Positions 1 to 9,317 are shown, counted from the stretch's first letter. The stretch: 64,000 nucleotides of DNA from Magnetococcus sp. PR-3 (GCF_036689865.1 NZ_JBAHUQ010000019.1:1-64000); one strand, 5' to 3'. Numbers and translations: made by a program. The notes: generated by a model from the sequence alone, not told the origin.

Positions 1-324
1 TGCACTCACAACCAGGATACCACCGTCCATCTGGGCGGCACCGGTGATCATGTTCTTGACATAGTCAGCGTGACCAGGGCAGTCAACGTGAGCGTAGTGA
101 CGATTCTCTGTCTCATACTCAACGTGGGCTGTTGCGATGGTGATCCCACGCTCGCGCTCTTCTGGGGCACCATCAATCTGATCATACGCCTGAAACTCGG
201 CGCGACCTGCATCCGCCATCACCTTAGTGATCGCAGCAGTCAGCGTAGTCTTACCGTGGTCAACGTGGCCGATTGTGCCGATGTTGACGTGGGGCTTAGT
301 ACGTTCAAACTTTTCCTTAGCCAT
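1..324 (-). CDS. tuf: Elongation factor Tu, N-terminal part (runs off the window)
   Basis: This is the first 108 codons of EF-Tu, the GTPase that brings aminoacyl-tRNA to the ribosome. The protein begins [20 protein letters not shown]. The P-loop GHVDHGKT, the switch I region with [12 protein letters not shown] and the DCPGHADY G3 motif are all readable. It starts at an ATG at 322-324 and continues past base 1, so the C-terminal two thirds are missing from the window only. It lies directly downstream of three tRNA genes on the same strand and is probably co-transcribed with them. Many proteobacteria have a second tuf copy; whether this genome does cannot be seen here. Confidence 0.97.
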   Translation of the reverse strand, partial: MAKEKFERTKPHVNIGTIGHVDHGKTTLTAAITKVMADAGRAEFQAYDQIDGAPEERERGITIATAHVEYETENRHYAHVDCPGHADYVKNMITGAAQMDGGILVVSA

Positions 325-386
325 GCCGAATACTCCGGAATTTAAGCTGGTACATTGAGCCGAAGGCGTATGTGTCTTCTATAAAA

Positions 387-461
<75 letters not shown>

Positions 462-549
462 GCAAGAGACGCCTGCGACAAACGAAAAAAACAAAACGGG
501 TCCACTCTCTTTAAAGTACGTTACTAACCAAACCAGTAAAGCACCCTGT

Positions 550-623
550 TGGAGCGGGAGAGGGGAATCGAACCCCCATGATCAGCTTGGAAGGCTGACG
601 TTCTACCATTGAACTACTCCCGC
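550..623 (-). tRNA. tRNA-Gly (TCC anticodon)
   Basis: A minus-strand cloverleaf with acceptor stem GCGGGAG/CTCCCGC, anticodon loop CTTCCAA (anticodon TCC), T-loop GGTTCGATTCC and encoded CCA. It is the middle gene of the tRNA-Tyr, tRNA-Gly, tRNA-Thr, tuf transcription unit. Confidence 0.97.
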
Positions 624-639
624 GCAACAAGAGAAAAAA

Positions 640-724
640 TGGTGGAGGGGGAAGGATTTGAACCTTCGAAGGCTGAGCCGGCAGATTTACAGTCTGCTCC
701 CTTTGACCACTCGGGAACCCCTCC
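640..724 (-). tRNA. tRNA-Tyr (GTA anticodon)
   Basis: A minus-strand, 85-nt class II tRNA with a long variable arm, acceptor stem GGAGGGG/CCCCTCC, anticodon loop CTGTAAA (anticodon GTA) and encoded CCA. It is the promoter-proximal gene of the tRNA-tuf operon. Confidence 0.97.
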
Positions 725-741
725 ATTTGGTAGAGGCGAAA

Positions 742-771
742 TGTATACCTCTATCTACTTCTCAGTGTCAA
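742..771 (-). promoter_or_regulatory. Sigma-70-type promoter of the tRNA-Tyr/Gly/Thr-tuf operon
   Basis: Read on the minus strand, a perfect TTGACA (766-771) is followed after 18 bp by TATACA (742-747), about 18 bp before the first base of tRNA-Tyr. A consensus -35 element fits a stable-RNA operon. No other gene lies close enough to use it. Confidence 0.75.
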
Positions 772-946
772 GAAAAATCCAAAAGAATTTTTACTTTATC
801 AGCGACGCACCCCATGTTGCGGCAAAACAACCCGGCTTATCGCTACACTGTGTTGCGGAAGTCGGAGGATGTTAGCACTACAGGCTGTGGATGCAAAGCA
901 TGAAATGAAGCTTTTTTGAAAAAAATGAAAAGAATTGAAAAAGAAC

Positions 947-1498
947 CTATTTTCCAGGGGCTTCTAATATAGTAACCAGACAACGCACGGGTTGCTTTCC
1001 TGGGTTACGGTACATATGAAAGACATTTCCACCAAACCGACCACTATCTCCAGGGACCAATTTTTTACACTCACCAGCCAACTCAAGCTCTAATTCACCC
1101 TCAAGGATATGAAGGTACTCTTCACTACCCGGTGGATGAGGCCGTCCTTCATACTGCGCCCCTGGCTGCAGAACGAATATCTGCTGAAAAAAGTGCAGTG
1201 CATTACCTGGAGAGACCACCACAGCTCGATAACGACCGTCCGCTGACTCGATCCAACGCATCTCCTGTGCAGGCACAACTTGAATGCGCTCCTCTTCCGT
1301 AACCAGGAGCTGATCAATACTCATACCCAACGCACTGGCAATTTTATACACCACAGCAAGAGAAGGATTTGCGTCGTCTTTTTCAACCGTGGCCAAAGTG
1401 GCACGAGGAATCTCTGCCATATCAGCCAAAGCTTGCTGGGTAAGCTTACGTTGCGAACGTAATTGACGAATGCGCATGCCGGCTAGATTACTGACCAT
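947..1498 (-). CDS. XRE-family regulator with C-terminal cupin domain
   Basis: A 183-residue protein with an XRE helix-turn-helix at about residues 8-62 (IRQLRSQRKLTQQALADMAE, then IPRATLATVEKD) and a small beta-barrel cupin at about 85-180 with the HPPGSEEYLHILEGELELE metal/ligand-site pattern. Such proteins usually repress genes of small-molecule metabolism (polyamine, amino-acid or antibiotic related) and sense the ligand through the cupin. The target is unknown. A direct repeat, TTGATATA twice at 20-bp spacing, lies just upstream and could be its own operator. It is not obviously in an operon with comM, which lies 129 bp upstream on the same strand. Confidence 0.85.
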   Translation of the reverse strand: MVSNLAGMRIRQLRSQRKLTQQALADMAEIPRATLATVEKDDANPSLAVVYKIASALGMSIDQLLVTEEERIQVVPAQEMRWIESADGRYRAVVVSPGNALHFFQQIFVLQPGAQYEGRPHPPGSEEYLHILEGELELELAGECKKLVPGDSGRFGGNVFHMYRNPGKQPVRCLVTILEAPGK

Positions 1499-1525
1499 GA
1501 AAACTGCGTCCTAGACCTAAGACAA

Positions 1526-1554
1526 GTTGATATAGAAACAATTTTGTTGATATA
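1526..1554. promoter_or_regulatory. Direct repeat GTTGATATA x2, candidate operator of the XRE-cupin gene
   Basis: GTTGATATA occurs at 1526-1534 and 1546-1554, exactly 20 bp apart (about two helical turns), 28 bp upstream of the XRE-cupin start. The second copy extends into TGATATATCA, a 10-bp palindrome. Two same-face half-sites fit autoregulation; this is inference from position and spacing. Confidence 0.4.
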
Positions 1555-1627
1555 TCACTTTTAACAGCTAAGGTACAGCTAAAACATCCTGAAAGCACCG
1601 AAACTTAGCGCCAATACACCTCATTAT

Positions 1628-3163
1628 TTACCGATTGGCGGCACGATCTTTCATGGTCACCCGATATTGAATGGCCTCCGCCAAGTGCTGAGGGAGGATC
1701 TGTTTTTCACCTTCAAGATCGGCAATGGTCCTGGCCAGACGTTGAATACGATGGTAAGCACGGGCTGAGAAACCCAAGCGCTTCGCGGCATTGGAGAGTA
1801 ACATCCGGCACGCTTCATCCAGAGGCGCCAAGAATTCCAGCTGCCTACCGGTTAAAACCGCATTGATATTTCCCGCCCCATTGCGCGTTAACTGAAGCTG
1901 ACGCGCCCCCAGCACACGACGACGGACCAGATCCGACCCTTCCCCCCCCTCCCCTTCTGTAAGCGTCTCCCAATCCACTGCCGGCACCTCCAAGTGTAGA
2001 TCAATTCGATCCAACAACGGACCAGACAGCCGCCCTTGATAGCGTTGAATTTCATCCGGTCGACAGGCACACCGGTTTTGACCATCCCCGAGGTGGCCAC
2101 ACGGACAGGGATTACACGCACAGACCAACTGGAAACGCGCAGGAAAGTGCGCAGAACGGCTAGCCCGTGAAATGGTGACATCCCCTGTCTCCAGAGGCTC
2201 TCTTAGCGCCTCTAGCACATTTCGCTTATACTCCGGCAACTCATCCAAAAACAGAACACCGTGATGCGCTAAACTCACCTCTCCTGGCTTAGGGTTCCCC
2301 CCTCCACCAACCAGCGCTACCGATGAAGCCGTGTGATGGGGGGACCGAAAAGGACGATGCGCCACCCAAGGTTGATTGGGATCTAAGCGACCTGATACCG
2401 AATAGACCGCAGAGACCTCCAACATTTCATCAACCGTCAATGGCGGCAATATGGAGATCAAGGCCCGCGCAAGCATGGACTTACCAGATCCAGGCGGACC
2501 ACTCATTAAGATATTGTGACCGCCAGCCGCCACAATTTCTAATGCCCGTTTGGCATGCGCCTGACCTTTAATTTCTGAAAAATCAATGGATGCCTGCTCA
2601 TGGCGTACATCGGACAACGGGTCTTGTTCCACGTAATAGGCAGAAAGCGGCTGCTCTCCCCGAAGATGGGCAACCAACTGGGCCAGATTTTCCACCGGAA
2701 TAACAGTAACCCCCAGCACAAGCGCTGCCTCTTGCGCATTATCAGCAGGTACAATTAGCTGTGTATAACCTGCCTCTCTGGCGAGAAGGGCTGCAGGCAT
2801 ACAACCCGGAACCGGTTTAACCCGCCCATCCAGCGCAAGCTCTCCCAACAACAGAGTCTGTTTGAGTGCTTCCCCATCCACCCCTCCCATCGAGGCCAGC
2901 AACCCCATAGCCATGGGCAGATCGTACAGCGAACCACTTTTGGGCAAATTTGCGGGGGCCAAGTTAATGGTGATGCGCTTGGCGGGGATCTGCCAACCAC
3001 CATTTTTTAACGCCGCACGCACGCGATCTTTGGCTTCACGCACAGCGCCTTCAGGCAAACCCACCATATTTAAGGAAGGCAAACCATTAGAGAGGTCCAC
3101 CTCTACCTCAACAGGCCGGGCAGACACCCCTTCTAAGGCGATGCTATGTACCCGCGCTAACAT
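1628..3163 (-). CDS. comM: ComM/YifB-type Mg-chelatase-like AAA+ ATPase
   Basis: A 511-residue member of the YifB/ComM family. The N-terminal Lon-protease-like (subunit ChlI) domain covers about residues 1-170 (LPSLNMVGLPEGAVREAKDR). The Mg-chelatase AAA+ domain follows with Walker A GPPGSGKS, Walker B VLFLDELPEY, and a zinc-like Cys cluster ACNPCPCGHLGD. ComM proteins are hexameric helicases that promote branch migration of incoming DNA during natural transformation in Vibrio and Haemophilus. The start is taken at 3163 (MLARVHSIALEGV) because family members begin there; the reading frame stays open 22 codons further upstream. No competence genes are adjacent. Confidence 0.93.
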   Translation of the reverse strand: MLARVHSIALEGVSARPVEVEVDLSNGLPSLNMVGLPEGAVREAKDRVRAALKNGGWQIPAKRITINLAPANLPKSGSLYDLPMAMGLLASMGGVDGEALKQTLLLGELALDGRVKPVPGCMPAALLAREAGYTQLIVPADNAQEAALVLGVTVIPVENLAQLVAHLRGEQPLSAYYVEQDPLSDVRHEQASIDFSEIKGQAHAKRALEIVAAGGHNILMSGPPGSGKSMLARALISILPPLTVDEMLEVSAVYSVSGRLDPNQPWVAHRPFRSPHHTASSVALVGGGGNPKPGEVSLAHHGVLFLDELPEYKRNVLEALREPLETGDVTISRASRSAHFPARFQLVCACNPCPCGHLGDGQNRCACRPDEIQRYQGRLSGPLLDRIDLHLEVPAVDWETLTEGEGGEGSDLVRRRVLGARQLQLTRNGAGNINAVLTGRQLEFLAPLDEACRMLLSNAAKRLGFSARAYHRIQRLARTIADLEGEKQILPQHLAEAIQYRVTMKDRAANR

Positions 3164-3435
3164 GATTGGCCTAAGGCATATTGAAGACAAAATGGAATAA
3201 ACACGGTAATGATCCTTAATAATCAACAAATACTAAAATGAACCACAGAGATTGACACAGTTACGGATATCCCAACAGAGTCACACCATGACCCTTGTGC
3301 TTACAAGCTGCCCACCCCTACGCATCCGCGACACCCACAGAACGATTCACCCAACATGAAATAAACACCCAACGTATCACATACCCAGAAAAATGTGATG
3401 CGCTTGCTTCACCACCGGTCATGTTCAGCCGGACC

Positions 3436-3469
3436 ATAAAAAAGGCCACCCCTTGTGGGAGTGGCCTTT
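3436..3469 (-). terminator. Rho-independent terminator downstream of the aldehyde dehydrogenase gene
   Basis: The hairpin AAAGGCCAC...GTGGCCTTT (3441-3469) is followed, in minus-strand direction, by a run of Ts ending at about 3436. It sits 24 bp past the aldehyde dehydrogenase stop codon. The 272 bp between this hairpin and comM hold no gene that I can support. Confidence 0.8.
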
Positions 3470-3492
3470 ATACTTAAGTCCCAACGCGACAA

Positions 3493-4923
3493 CTAACCCG
3501 CGTTATAGACCAGAACACGGGGCTCTAACATATCTTCCATCGCGTATTTAACCCCTTCACGCCCAAGCCCAGAGTCCTTCACACCACCATAGGGCATATT
3601 GTCGACCCGGAAACTGGGGACATCGTTATGAATAATGCCGCCAACCTCCAACTCATCCAACGCCTTAATCACCGTATCAAAGTCCTGTGTAAACAGGCCA
3701 CATTGCAGACCAAAGCGAGAGTTGTTCACCAGGTGAAAAGCCTCTTCCATACTCTGCACGGGGGTTAAGGTCACAACAGGGCCAAAAGCTTCATCGGCAT
3801 TGACGCGACACCCCTGATCGACCTCCTCCAAGATGGTTGCGGACATAGAGTTACCCGCCCCAACTGCAGCAACCGTGTTGCCCGAAACCAGCTCAGCACC
3901 TTGGTCCAAGGCCTCCTTAACCCACTCTTGCAGACGCTCAACATTGGCACGGTCAATCACAGGACCTAACGTTGTTGCGGCATCTAAGGGATCGCCAGAA
4001 ACCAACGCTTCTGCTGCCTTTTTAAAGCGTGCACGGAATTCACCCATGACATCCTGATGCACAAAAATACGCTGCACAGAGATACACACCTGACCGCATT
4101 GATAAAATGCCCCCAGGACAGAACGTTGGATGAGATGGTCCCAATCCTTAATATTATGATCAATGATCAGCCCAGCATTACCCCCCAGCTCCAGCACCAC
4201 TTTTTTCTTGCCCGCTTCTGCTTTCATTTTCCAACCCACCTCGGGTGAGCCCGTAAACGAGAGCAATTTGATGCGCTCATCCTCCACCAACATCTGACCT
4301 GCCGCACGGTTACACGGCACCACAGAAAAAGCTTTCAGCGGCCAGCCCGATTGTTCAATCACCTCAGCCATCATCAGTGCTGTGATGGGGGTCATGGAAG
4401 CTGGTTTTAAAACAACGGGGCAGCCAACCGCCAAAGCGGGGGCAATTTTATGAACCGCTAGATTCATCGGAAAATTAAAAGGGGCAATGGCTGAGACGAC
4501 GCCAATGGGATACTTACGCACCATGGCACGACGCCCGGCCCCCATGGCATTAATGCCCAGATCGTAGGATTCCCCATAGATCCGCGTAGCTTCACCCACC
4601 GCAATGTCAAAGGTGGCCACAGCACGGGCAACTTCCAACTTGGACTCAGGAAGCGTCTTACCATTTTCCTGACTCAGTACCCTGGCGAATTCATCGGCAC
4701 GTGCCTCAATACCATCTCGAATTTTTGCCAGACACGCCGCCCGCTCGTATGGCTGCATACGGCTGGTTTCTTCCAATGCATCCACCGCGGCATCTAGAGC
4801 ACGATCGATTTCATTGGGGCCACACTGAGCGACACGATCCACCACTTCATTGTTATAGGGATTGATGACATCCAGTGTTTTATCGGTCTCAAGCCACTGA
4901 CCAGCCACGTAGGCTTTTCTCAT
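3493..4923 (-). CDS. NAD(P)-dependent aldehyde dehydrogenase
   Basis: A 476-residue aldehyde dehydrogenase superfamily enzyme oxidising an aldehyde to an acid with NAD(P)+. Visible signatures are the Rossmann-region KPASMTPITALMMAE, SFTGSPEVGW, the general base Glu in VVLELGGNAG, and the catalytic Cys in GQVCISVQRI. The length and the AIAPFNFPMNLAVHKIAPAL region resemble the lactaldehyde/phosphonoacetaldehyde/non-phosphorylating GAPDH branch rather than betaine- or succinate-semialdehyde enzymes; the substrate cannot be decided from sequence. The start at 4923 is preceded by AGGAGAGG at good spacing. It forms a single-gene unit closed by the terminator at 3436-3469. Confidence 0.92.
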   Translation of the reverse strand: MRKAYVAGQWLETDKTLDVINPYNNEVVDRVAQCGPNEIDRALDAAVDALEETSRMQPYERAACLAKIRDGIEARADEFARVLSQENGKTLPESKLEVARAVATFDIAVGEATRIYGESYDLGINAMGAGRRAMVRKYPIGVVSAIAPFNFPMNLAVHKIAPALAVGCPVVLKPASMTPITALMMAEVIEQSGWPLKAFSVVPCNRAAGQMLVEDERIKLLSFTGSPEVGWKMKAEAGKKKVVLELGGNAGLIIDHNIKDWDHLIQRSVLGAFYQCGQVCISVQRIFVHQDVMGEFRARFKKAAEALVSGDPLDAATTLGPVIDRANVERLQEWVKEALDQGAELVSGNTVAAVGAGNSMSATILEEVDQGCRVNADEAFGPVVTLTPVQSMEEAFHLVNNSRFGLQCGLFTQDFDTVIKALDELEVGGIIHNDVPSFRVDNMPYGGVKDSGLGREGVKYAMEDMLEPRVLVYNAG

Positions 4924-5030
4924 GGAACCTCTCCTATCCTTGCCCAATCAACATCCAGATTTCTGTAAGGGACACCGCCCTAAAACCATGCATGCATTAT
5001 AGACATCTGACAAATGCCTGTCATTCCCAC

Positions 5031-5063
5031 AAAAAAGCGCCCGGCTAAAAAAACCGGGCGCTT
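5031..5063 (-). terminator. Terminator of the ubiX-ubiU-ubiV-ubiK unit
   Basis: An 11-bp GC-rich hairpin AAAGCGCCCGG/CCGGGCGCTTT with a T-run on the minus strand, about 40 bp after the ubiK stop. The loop is A-rich, so it may also act weakly on the other strand. Confidence 0.85.
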
Positions 5064-5101
5064 TCGATCAAGATTAAAAGCTCTTGAGTTTTATCAGAGC
5101 G

Positions 5102-5368
5102 TTAAGACTCGTCTGAGCTTTCACTATTTAGTTTTTTTTCCAGCTCTTCTACCCGCGCTTCCAAGGCATCAAGCTGAATACGGGCATTGGCGGCCATCTT
5201 CCGTGCCACTTCAAACTCATCACGGGTAACCAGATCAAAATGCTCTACGCCCTCACGTACCACTTCACGCACTTTGCGGATCATCTCCTCACGGGTTTCC
5301 CCAACCGAAGAGACCACACCCAAAACGTTTTGAGCAATACGATCAATAAAAGCGTTATCCAACTGCAT
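5102..5368 (-). CDS. ubiK: UbiK/BMFP-type ubiquinone biosynthesis accessory factor
   Basis: An 88-residue protein with the N-terminal amphipathic segment and a C-terminal coiled coil (IQLDALEARVEELEKKL at about 66-82) typical of the UbiK/YqiC family (membrane fusogenic protein, BMFP). In enterobacteria UbiK helps the soluble Ubi complex bind lipid intermediates during aerobic ubiquinone synthesis. It starts at 5368 with AGGAGAGAGA upstream and lies 20 bp after ubiV, so it is probably co-transcribed with ubiV and ubiU. The pairing of a factor known from the aerobic pathway with oxygen-independent UbiUV is noteworthy. Confidence 0.82.
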   Translation of the reverse strand: MQLDNAFIDRIAQNVLGVVSSVGETREEMIRKVREVVREGVEHFDLVTRDEFEVARKMAANARIQLDALEARVEELEKKLNSESSDES

Positions 5369-5388
5369 AGTCTCTCTCCTGGAGCCGA

Positions 5389-6318
5389 TCAAGCCAACTG
5401 TTCAGACTGCACCATACTGGCATCTACAAAATCGAGACCCGCCCGACCGTGGAAATAACCATTACAGAAATCCTGACCGTTATTCATGTCAATCAATTTG
5501 GTCCGGGCTTCTTGGCCAGAGATCTTACCCTCTGAGGCCTGTTTCCACAATGCCACAACTTCCACCATGTTTTTACTTTGCGGAGATAAACGGGCGATAT
5601 CAACCCCCCCACTTGCCATGGCATCCATCTCATCGACCACGTTGAATACTTTATCCGACATGGTTTGAATACCATTTACCGTCAACAGAGGCTTGCCTTC
5701 CTGGGTACGCATCACCATACCATCGGCAAAATCACCACACTTATACTGACAGTTGGATTTTGGCAGGTTATACGCACGAGAGGTATAACAGCGGGCCGAG
5801 AAAGTCAGTGGAATTTTACCGTAAGCAAACAGCTCATACTCAGCAGGAACACTACTTTTGCGAATCATCATCGCAACGGTATCCATGGAGAGTTCCACAG
5901 GCATGACAATACGGTCCACACCAATGGTGGTGAGAAAATCGGCCGATTCTGGATTATAGGTGGTGATGTGTGGCCCCGCCACCGCAGGTTGCCCTTCCCC
6001 TACATAGAAGGCCGCCATATCGTTGGCCTCGTAGCGGATACCCAGATCCTTACATGCCGCGACAATATCCCGCAGAGCCTGTTGCTCAGGCTCGTTCATC
6101 ACCAAACCCAAGGTTGAGAAGACCAACTCTTTGCCTGAAGATTTTAACTCTTCAGCCAATTTCACCATTTCATCTGGGGTAAGGTTGTAGCGCTTGGAGC
6201 AGACCACCTCACCGATGTAGAGAATATCGGCCTCGGTTTCAAAGGCCATCTTTTTATAAAAATCGCGGAAGCCGTTTTTGCCCCAATCAAACAGCACCGG
6301 TCCAATGGAGAGTTTCAT
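5389..6318 (-). CDS. ubiV: UbiV, U32-family [4Fe-4S] subunit of O2-independent ubiquinone hydroxylation
   Basis: A 309-residue peptidase-U32-like protein with N-terminal MKLSIGPVLFDWGKNGFRDF, matching UbiV in length and organisation. The cysteine cluster FSARCYTSRAYNLPKSNCQY plus a following KC provides three of the four Fe-S ligands; a fourth Cys (VCSKRYN) lies near residue 41. UbiU and UbiV form a heterodimer that, with UbiT, hydroxylates the ubiquinone ring without oxygen, using prephenate as oxygen donor. Its start codon overlaps the ubiU stop by one base (TAATG), so the two are translationally coupled. Confidence 0.93.
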   Translation of the reverse strand: MKLSIGPVLFDWGKNGFRDFYKKMAFETEADILYIGEVVCSKRYNLTPDEMVKLAEELKSSGKELVFSTLGLVMNEPEQQALRDIVAACKDLGIRYEANDMAAFYVGEGQPAVAGPHITTYNPESADFLTTIGVDRIVMPVELSMDTVAMMIRKSSVPAEYELFAYGKIPLTFSARCYTSRAYNLPKSNCQYKCGDFADGMVMRTQEGKPLLTVNGIQTMSDKVFNVVDEMDAMASGGVDIARLSPQSKNMVEVVALWKQASEGKISGQEARTKLIDMNNGQDFCNGYFHGRAGLDFVDASMVQSEQLA

Positions 6319-7322
6319 TACTGCCAGTTCTCCTGATAGGTACCCAGGGTATGGGTAGCGCCCTCTGAGGTTTGGTTAAGTGTACGCAGCCAACTGCCCT
6401 TGGCCCGGAAACGATCCGGATTGGCGTAATAGGCATCCACCGCTTGACGCATGGTTTTAGTCACCGTCGAAACATAGGATTTGGTGCGCTGCCGGCCTTC
6501 AATTTTTAAGCTGGCCACACCTGCTTCAATCACCTCAGGCAACATCTCCAGGATATTAAGAGAGCTTGGCTCTTCCATCACATGGTAGATCTGGTCGTTG
6601 GCTTCAAAGCGCCCTTTGCAAATGGTCGGATAGGCTGCCTCCTCCCCTTCATCATACTCAGCAATGAGCACATCATTGAGTCGGGTTTGCAGCTTATCGC
6701 CTTGATTTTCAAACTGCACATGCCTAGCCGGTGAGCAGACCCCCTCAATGTTGGGTGAGACACCCGTCACATAAGAGGAGAGATAACAACGCCCTTCGGC
6801 CATGACACACAAACCACCAAAAGCAAAGACCTCAAGCTCCACATCTGTCTTTTCTTTCAAGGCGACAATTTCCGGCACAGTGAGCACACGGGGTAAGATA
6901 ACCCGCTTGATATCAAAGTGCTTTTTATAGAAATTGACGGCTTCATAATTACTGGCTGAGGCCTGTACCGACAGATGCAAAGCCAAGTCTGGGTAGGTCT
7001 CATGGGCATACTTGAGCAGCGCCATATTGGCAACAATCAGTGCATTAGCGCCATGCTTGGCCGCCATATCCACCGTCTCATACCACTCTCTGGGGTTTTC
7101 GATCTGAGGGTAGGTATTAAGCACCACATTGGCTTTAGCACCGCGCTTATCACAATACTCAATACCTTCAATGGCCTCTTCTTCACTGAAGTTAAGGCCT
7201 TCAAAGTTTCGCGCATTGGTTGCGTTGCGAAAACCAAAATAAACGGCATCGGCTCCAGCATCTACCGCCGCTTTAAGCGAAGGAAGATTACCAGCCGGTG
7301 CAAGAACTTCGACTCTGTCCAT
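6318..7322 (-). CDS. ubiU: UbiU, U32-family [4Fe-4S] subunit of O2-independent ubiquinone hydroxylation
   Basis: A 334-residue U32 protein beginning MDRVEVLAPAGNLPSLKAAV, with the family signature DAGADAVYFGFRNATNARNF. Cys residues of the Fe-S site are in FGGLCVMAEGRCYLSSYVTG, GVCSPARHVQ and YPTICKGRF. It partners UbiV, encoded directly downstream with a one-base overlap. The start at 7322 is chosen from conservation and a GAGG motif upstream; the frame is open for 35 codons before it but those codons do not look like a U32 N-terminus. The pair suggests the cell makes ubiquinone in low oxygen. Confidence 0.94.
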   Translation of the reverse strand: MDRVEVLAPAGNLPSLKAAVDAGADAVYFGFRNATNARNFEGLNFSEEEAIEGIEYCDKRGAKANVVLNTYPQIENPREWYETVDMAAKHGANALIVANMALLKYAHETYPDLALHLSVQASASNYEAVNFYKKHFDIKRVILPRVLTVPEIVALKEKTDVELEVFAFGGLCVMAEGRCYLSSYVTGVSPNIEGVCSPARHVQFENQGDKLQTRLNDVLIAEYDEGEEAAYPTICKGRFEANDQIYHVMEEPSSLNILEMLPEVIEAGVASLKIEGRQRTKSYVSTVTKTMRQAVDAYYANPDRFRAKGSWLRTLNQTSEGATHTLGTYQENWQ

Positions 7323-7457
7323 GATACCTCGACAGCTGATTAACCAAACAGTTGTTACTCGTCGCCGCGCAAGTGTACGACAGCTACAGGCACGACACCA
7401 AAGGCGGATTGGAAACAATGGTAACAAACCATCCCCAACCCCACGCCCAAAAAGTTT

Positions 7458-8087
7458 TTAACCGCCCCAACGGGGGGTCTGGCGCATGGGCACACCAAGA
7501 TGATCCATAATACGCGCCACTATAAAATCCACCATATCATCCACACTCTGAACGCCATGGTAAAAGCCAGGCATGGCGGGCATCATCACCGCCCCCATAC
7601 GGGTAAGCTTGAGCATGTTTTCCAGATGAATTTCCGACAGAGGCGTCTCACGGGGTACCAAAATGAGTTTACGTCGCTCTTTTAATGCCACATCGGCGGC
7701 CCGCTCAATGACATTATCCGATAAACCGTTGGCAATCGCGGCCAAGGTTCCCATAGAGCAAGGGCAGATCACCATGGGGCGGTTACCTGAAGAACCGGAT
7801 ACCTCAGGGCAAAACCAATCATCACGCCGCAAATATTTCAGTCGGCCACCCGCATTGGGAAAGTGAGCATCCAACCGAGCTTGAAGATCGGCATTTTCCT
7901 CTCTAAGCTCCAACCCAACCTCATGAGTAATCACATCCTGAGCGGCACGGGTAATAACCACATTGACCCGCTGCCCTTCGGCAAGCAACCGTTCAATCAA
8001 ACGCAAACCATAGATGGCACCAGAGGCACCTGTCAGAGCAACAAGAACCGGATATTTCGGTTTTTCATGAACATGGGCACTGGACAT
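7458..8087 (-). CDS. ubiX: UbiX, flavin prenyltransferase
   Basis: A 209-residue flavoprotein of the UbiX/Pad1 family that attaches a dimethylallyl group to FMN, making the prenyl-FMN cofactor of the decarboxylase UbiD. Visible motifs are the N-terminal VALTGASGAIYGLRLIERLL, CPCSMGTLAAIANGLSDNVI and LVPRETPLSEIHLENML. An N-terminal extension of about ten residues (MSSAHVHEKP) precedes the fold. GAGGAGG lies just upstream of the ATG. It heads the ubiX-ubiU-ubiV-ubiK series on the minus strand; ubiD is not in the window. Confidence 0.95.
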   Translation of the reverse strand: MSSAHVHEKPKYPVLVALTGASGAIYGLRLIERLLAEGQRVNVVITRAAQDVITHEVGLELREENADLQARLDAHFPNAGGRLKYLRRDDWFCPEVSGSSGNRPMVICPCSMGTLAAIANGLSDNVIERAADVALKERRKLILVPRETPLSEIHLENMLKLTRMGAVMMPAMPGFYHGVQSVDDMVDFIVARIMDHLGVPMRQTPRWGG

Positions 8088-8351
8088 GCTAACCTCCTCA
8101 AATGGGTTACCCTACTGCTTAAAGACCTTTCAGGCTGGGTGTCAGTTCACCTTTTCCTTAGCTAAGGTCGATTTTTTAGGTTTAAACACACCTTCAGTTT
8201 ACCCTAAGCTGCGGGTAGGGATCGAACGGAAATCCCATGAAAATGCCATGACAGTTTTGGTCCTTCATGTCATACCTGAATGACCATAAGACGCCAAACT
8301 TCAAAAAACAACAAAGGCGTCTAGAAATACCTTTATCAGGGGGGATTTAGC

Positions 8352-9317
8352 ATGTCGGTATACACCACCATTGATCTGGCGGAACTCACCCCATTTTTGG
8401 CACGCCATGATATTGGTGACCCTTTAAACCTGGAAGGCATCAGTGAAGGGGTCGTCAACACCAACTACCGTCTTACTACCAGCCGAGGCATCTACATTCT
8501 TACCTTGGTAGAGAGCGGCCAGAGTGACTACCTTCCTTGGATGTTAGCTTTATTGGCGCACTGCCGGGAACGTGGCCTGCCCTGCCCTTTACCCATTGCC
8601 GATCACAACGGCCAAATTCTGCACACCCTCAAAGCACTCCCCACCACCCTGGTCAGCTTTTTGGATGGCTCTTCACCTGAAGCCCCGACACCCGGACAAG
8701 CTTGGCAGGTAGGCCGCTTATTAGCACGACTGCACCATAGCGCTCAGAGTTTTGATTATCCACGACAAAACCCCTTAGGCCCACCGGAATGGGGCGCGAT
8801 TTTAAGTCAGCTCACGCCTCTACTGACACAAGATCAGGAGATACAAACGCTCCTACAAAAAACCTTAAATGAGAGTGAAACGGTTCTATTTTGCCATAAA
8901 ACGCTGCCTATGGGTATTGGTCATGCCGATCTTTTTCCAGATAACACACTTTTTGATGGTGAAGTACTGACCGGCGCCATTGATTTTCATTATGCCTGCA
9001 CCCTTCCCTGGATTTATGATCTGGCGATCACGCTCTGTGCTTGGGGCTTTGATGAAACCGGCGAACCTCTGCCTAAGATGCTCAAAGAGGTCTGGCGTGG
9101 TTATGCAGAAGCACGCCCTATTGATCCTGAAGAGTTGGCAATACTACCGATGGCCATGCGTGCGGCAGCCCTACGCTTTACCTTAACCCGCATGCGAGAT
9201 TTTCATTTTCCCCGTCCAGGAGATCAGGTCACTCGCAAAGATCCTGAGCCTTTTCTCCGACGTTTACGCTGGTTGGATGAAAATCCCAAACTCATCCGCT
9301 CCTTAGGGCGTGAGTAA
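8352..9317 (+). CDS. thrB: Homoserine kinase, APH-fold type (ThrB II)
   Basis: A 321-residue aminoglycoside-phosphotransferase-fold kinase that phosphorylates homoserine in threonine synthesis. It opens with MSVYTTIDLAELTPFLARHD and ISEGVVNTNYRLTTSRGIYI, characteristic of ThrB type II. The catalytic loop is IGHADLFPDNTLFDG and the metal-binding Asp lies in GAIDFHYACTLPWIYDLAI. An AGGGGGG-like ribosome binding site precedes the start. It stands alone on the plus strand and shares a bidirectional terminator with convergent ychF. Confidence 0.92.
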   Translation: MSVYTTIDLAELTPFLARHDIGDPLNLEGISEGVVNTNYRLTTSRGIYILTLVESGQSDYLPWMLALLAHCRERGLPCPLPIADHNGQILHTLKALPTTLVSFLDGSSPEAPTPGQAWQVGRLLARLHHSAQSFDYPRQNPLGPPEWGAILSQLTPLLTQDQEIQTLLQKTLNESETVLFCHKTLPMGIGHADLFPDNTLFDGEVLTGAIDFHYACTLPWIYDLAITLCAWGFDETGEPLPKMLKEVWRGYAEARPIDPEELAILPMAMRAAALRFTLTRMRDFHFPRPGDQVTRKDPEPFLRRLRWLDENPKLIRSLGRE

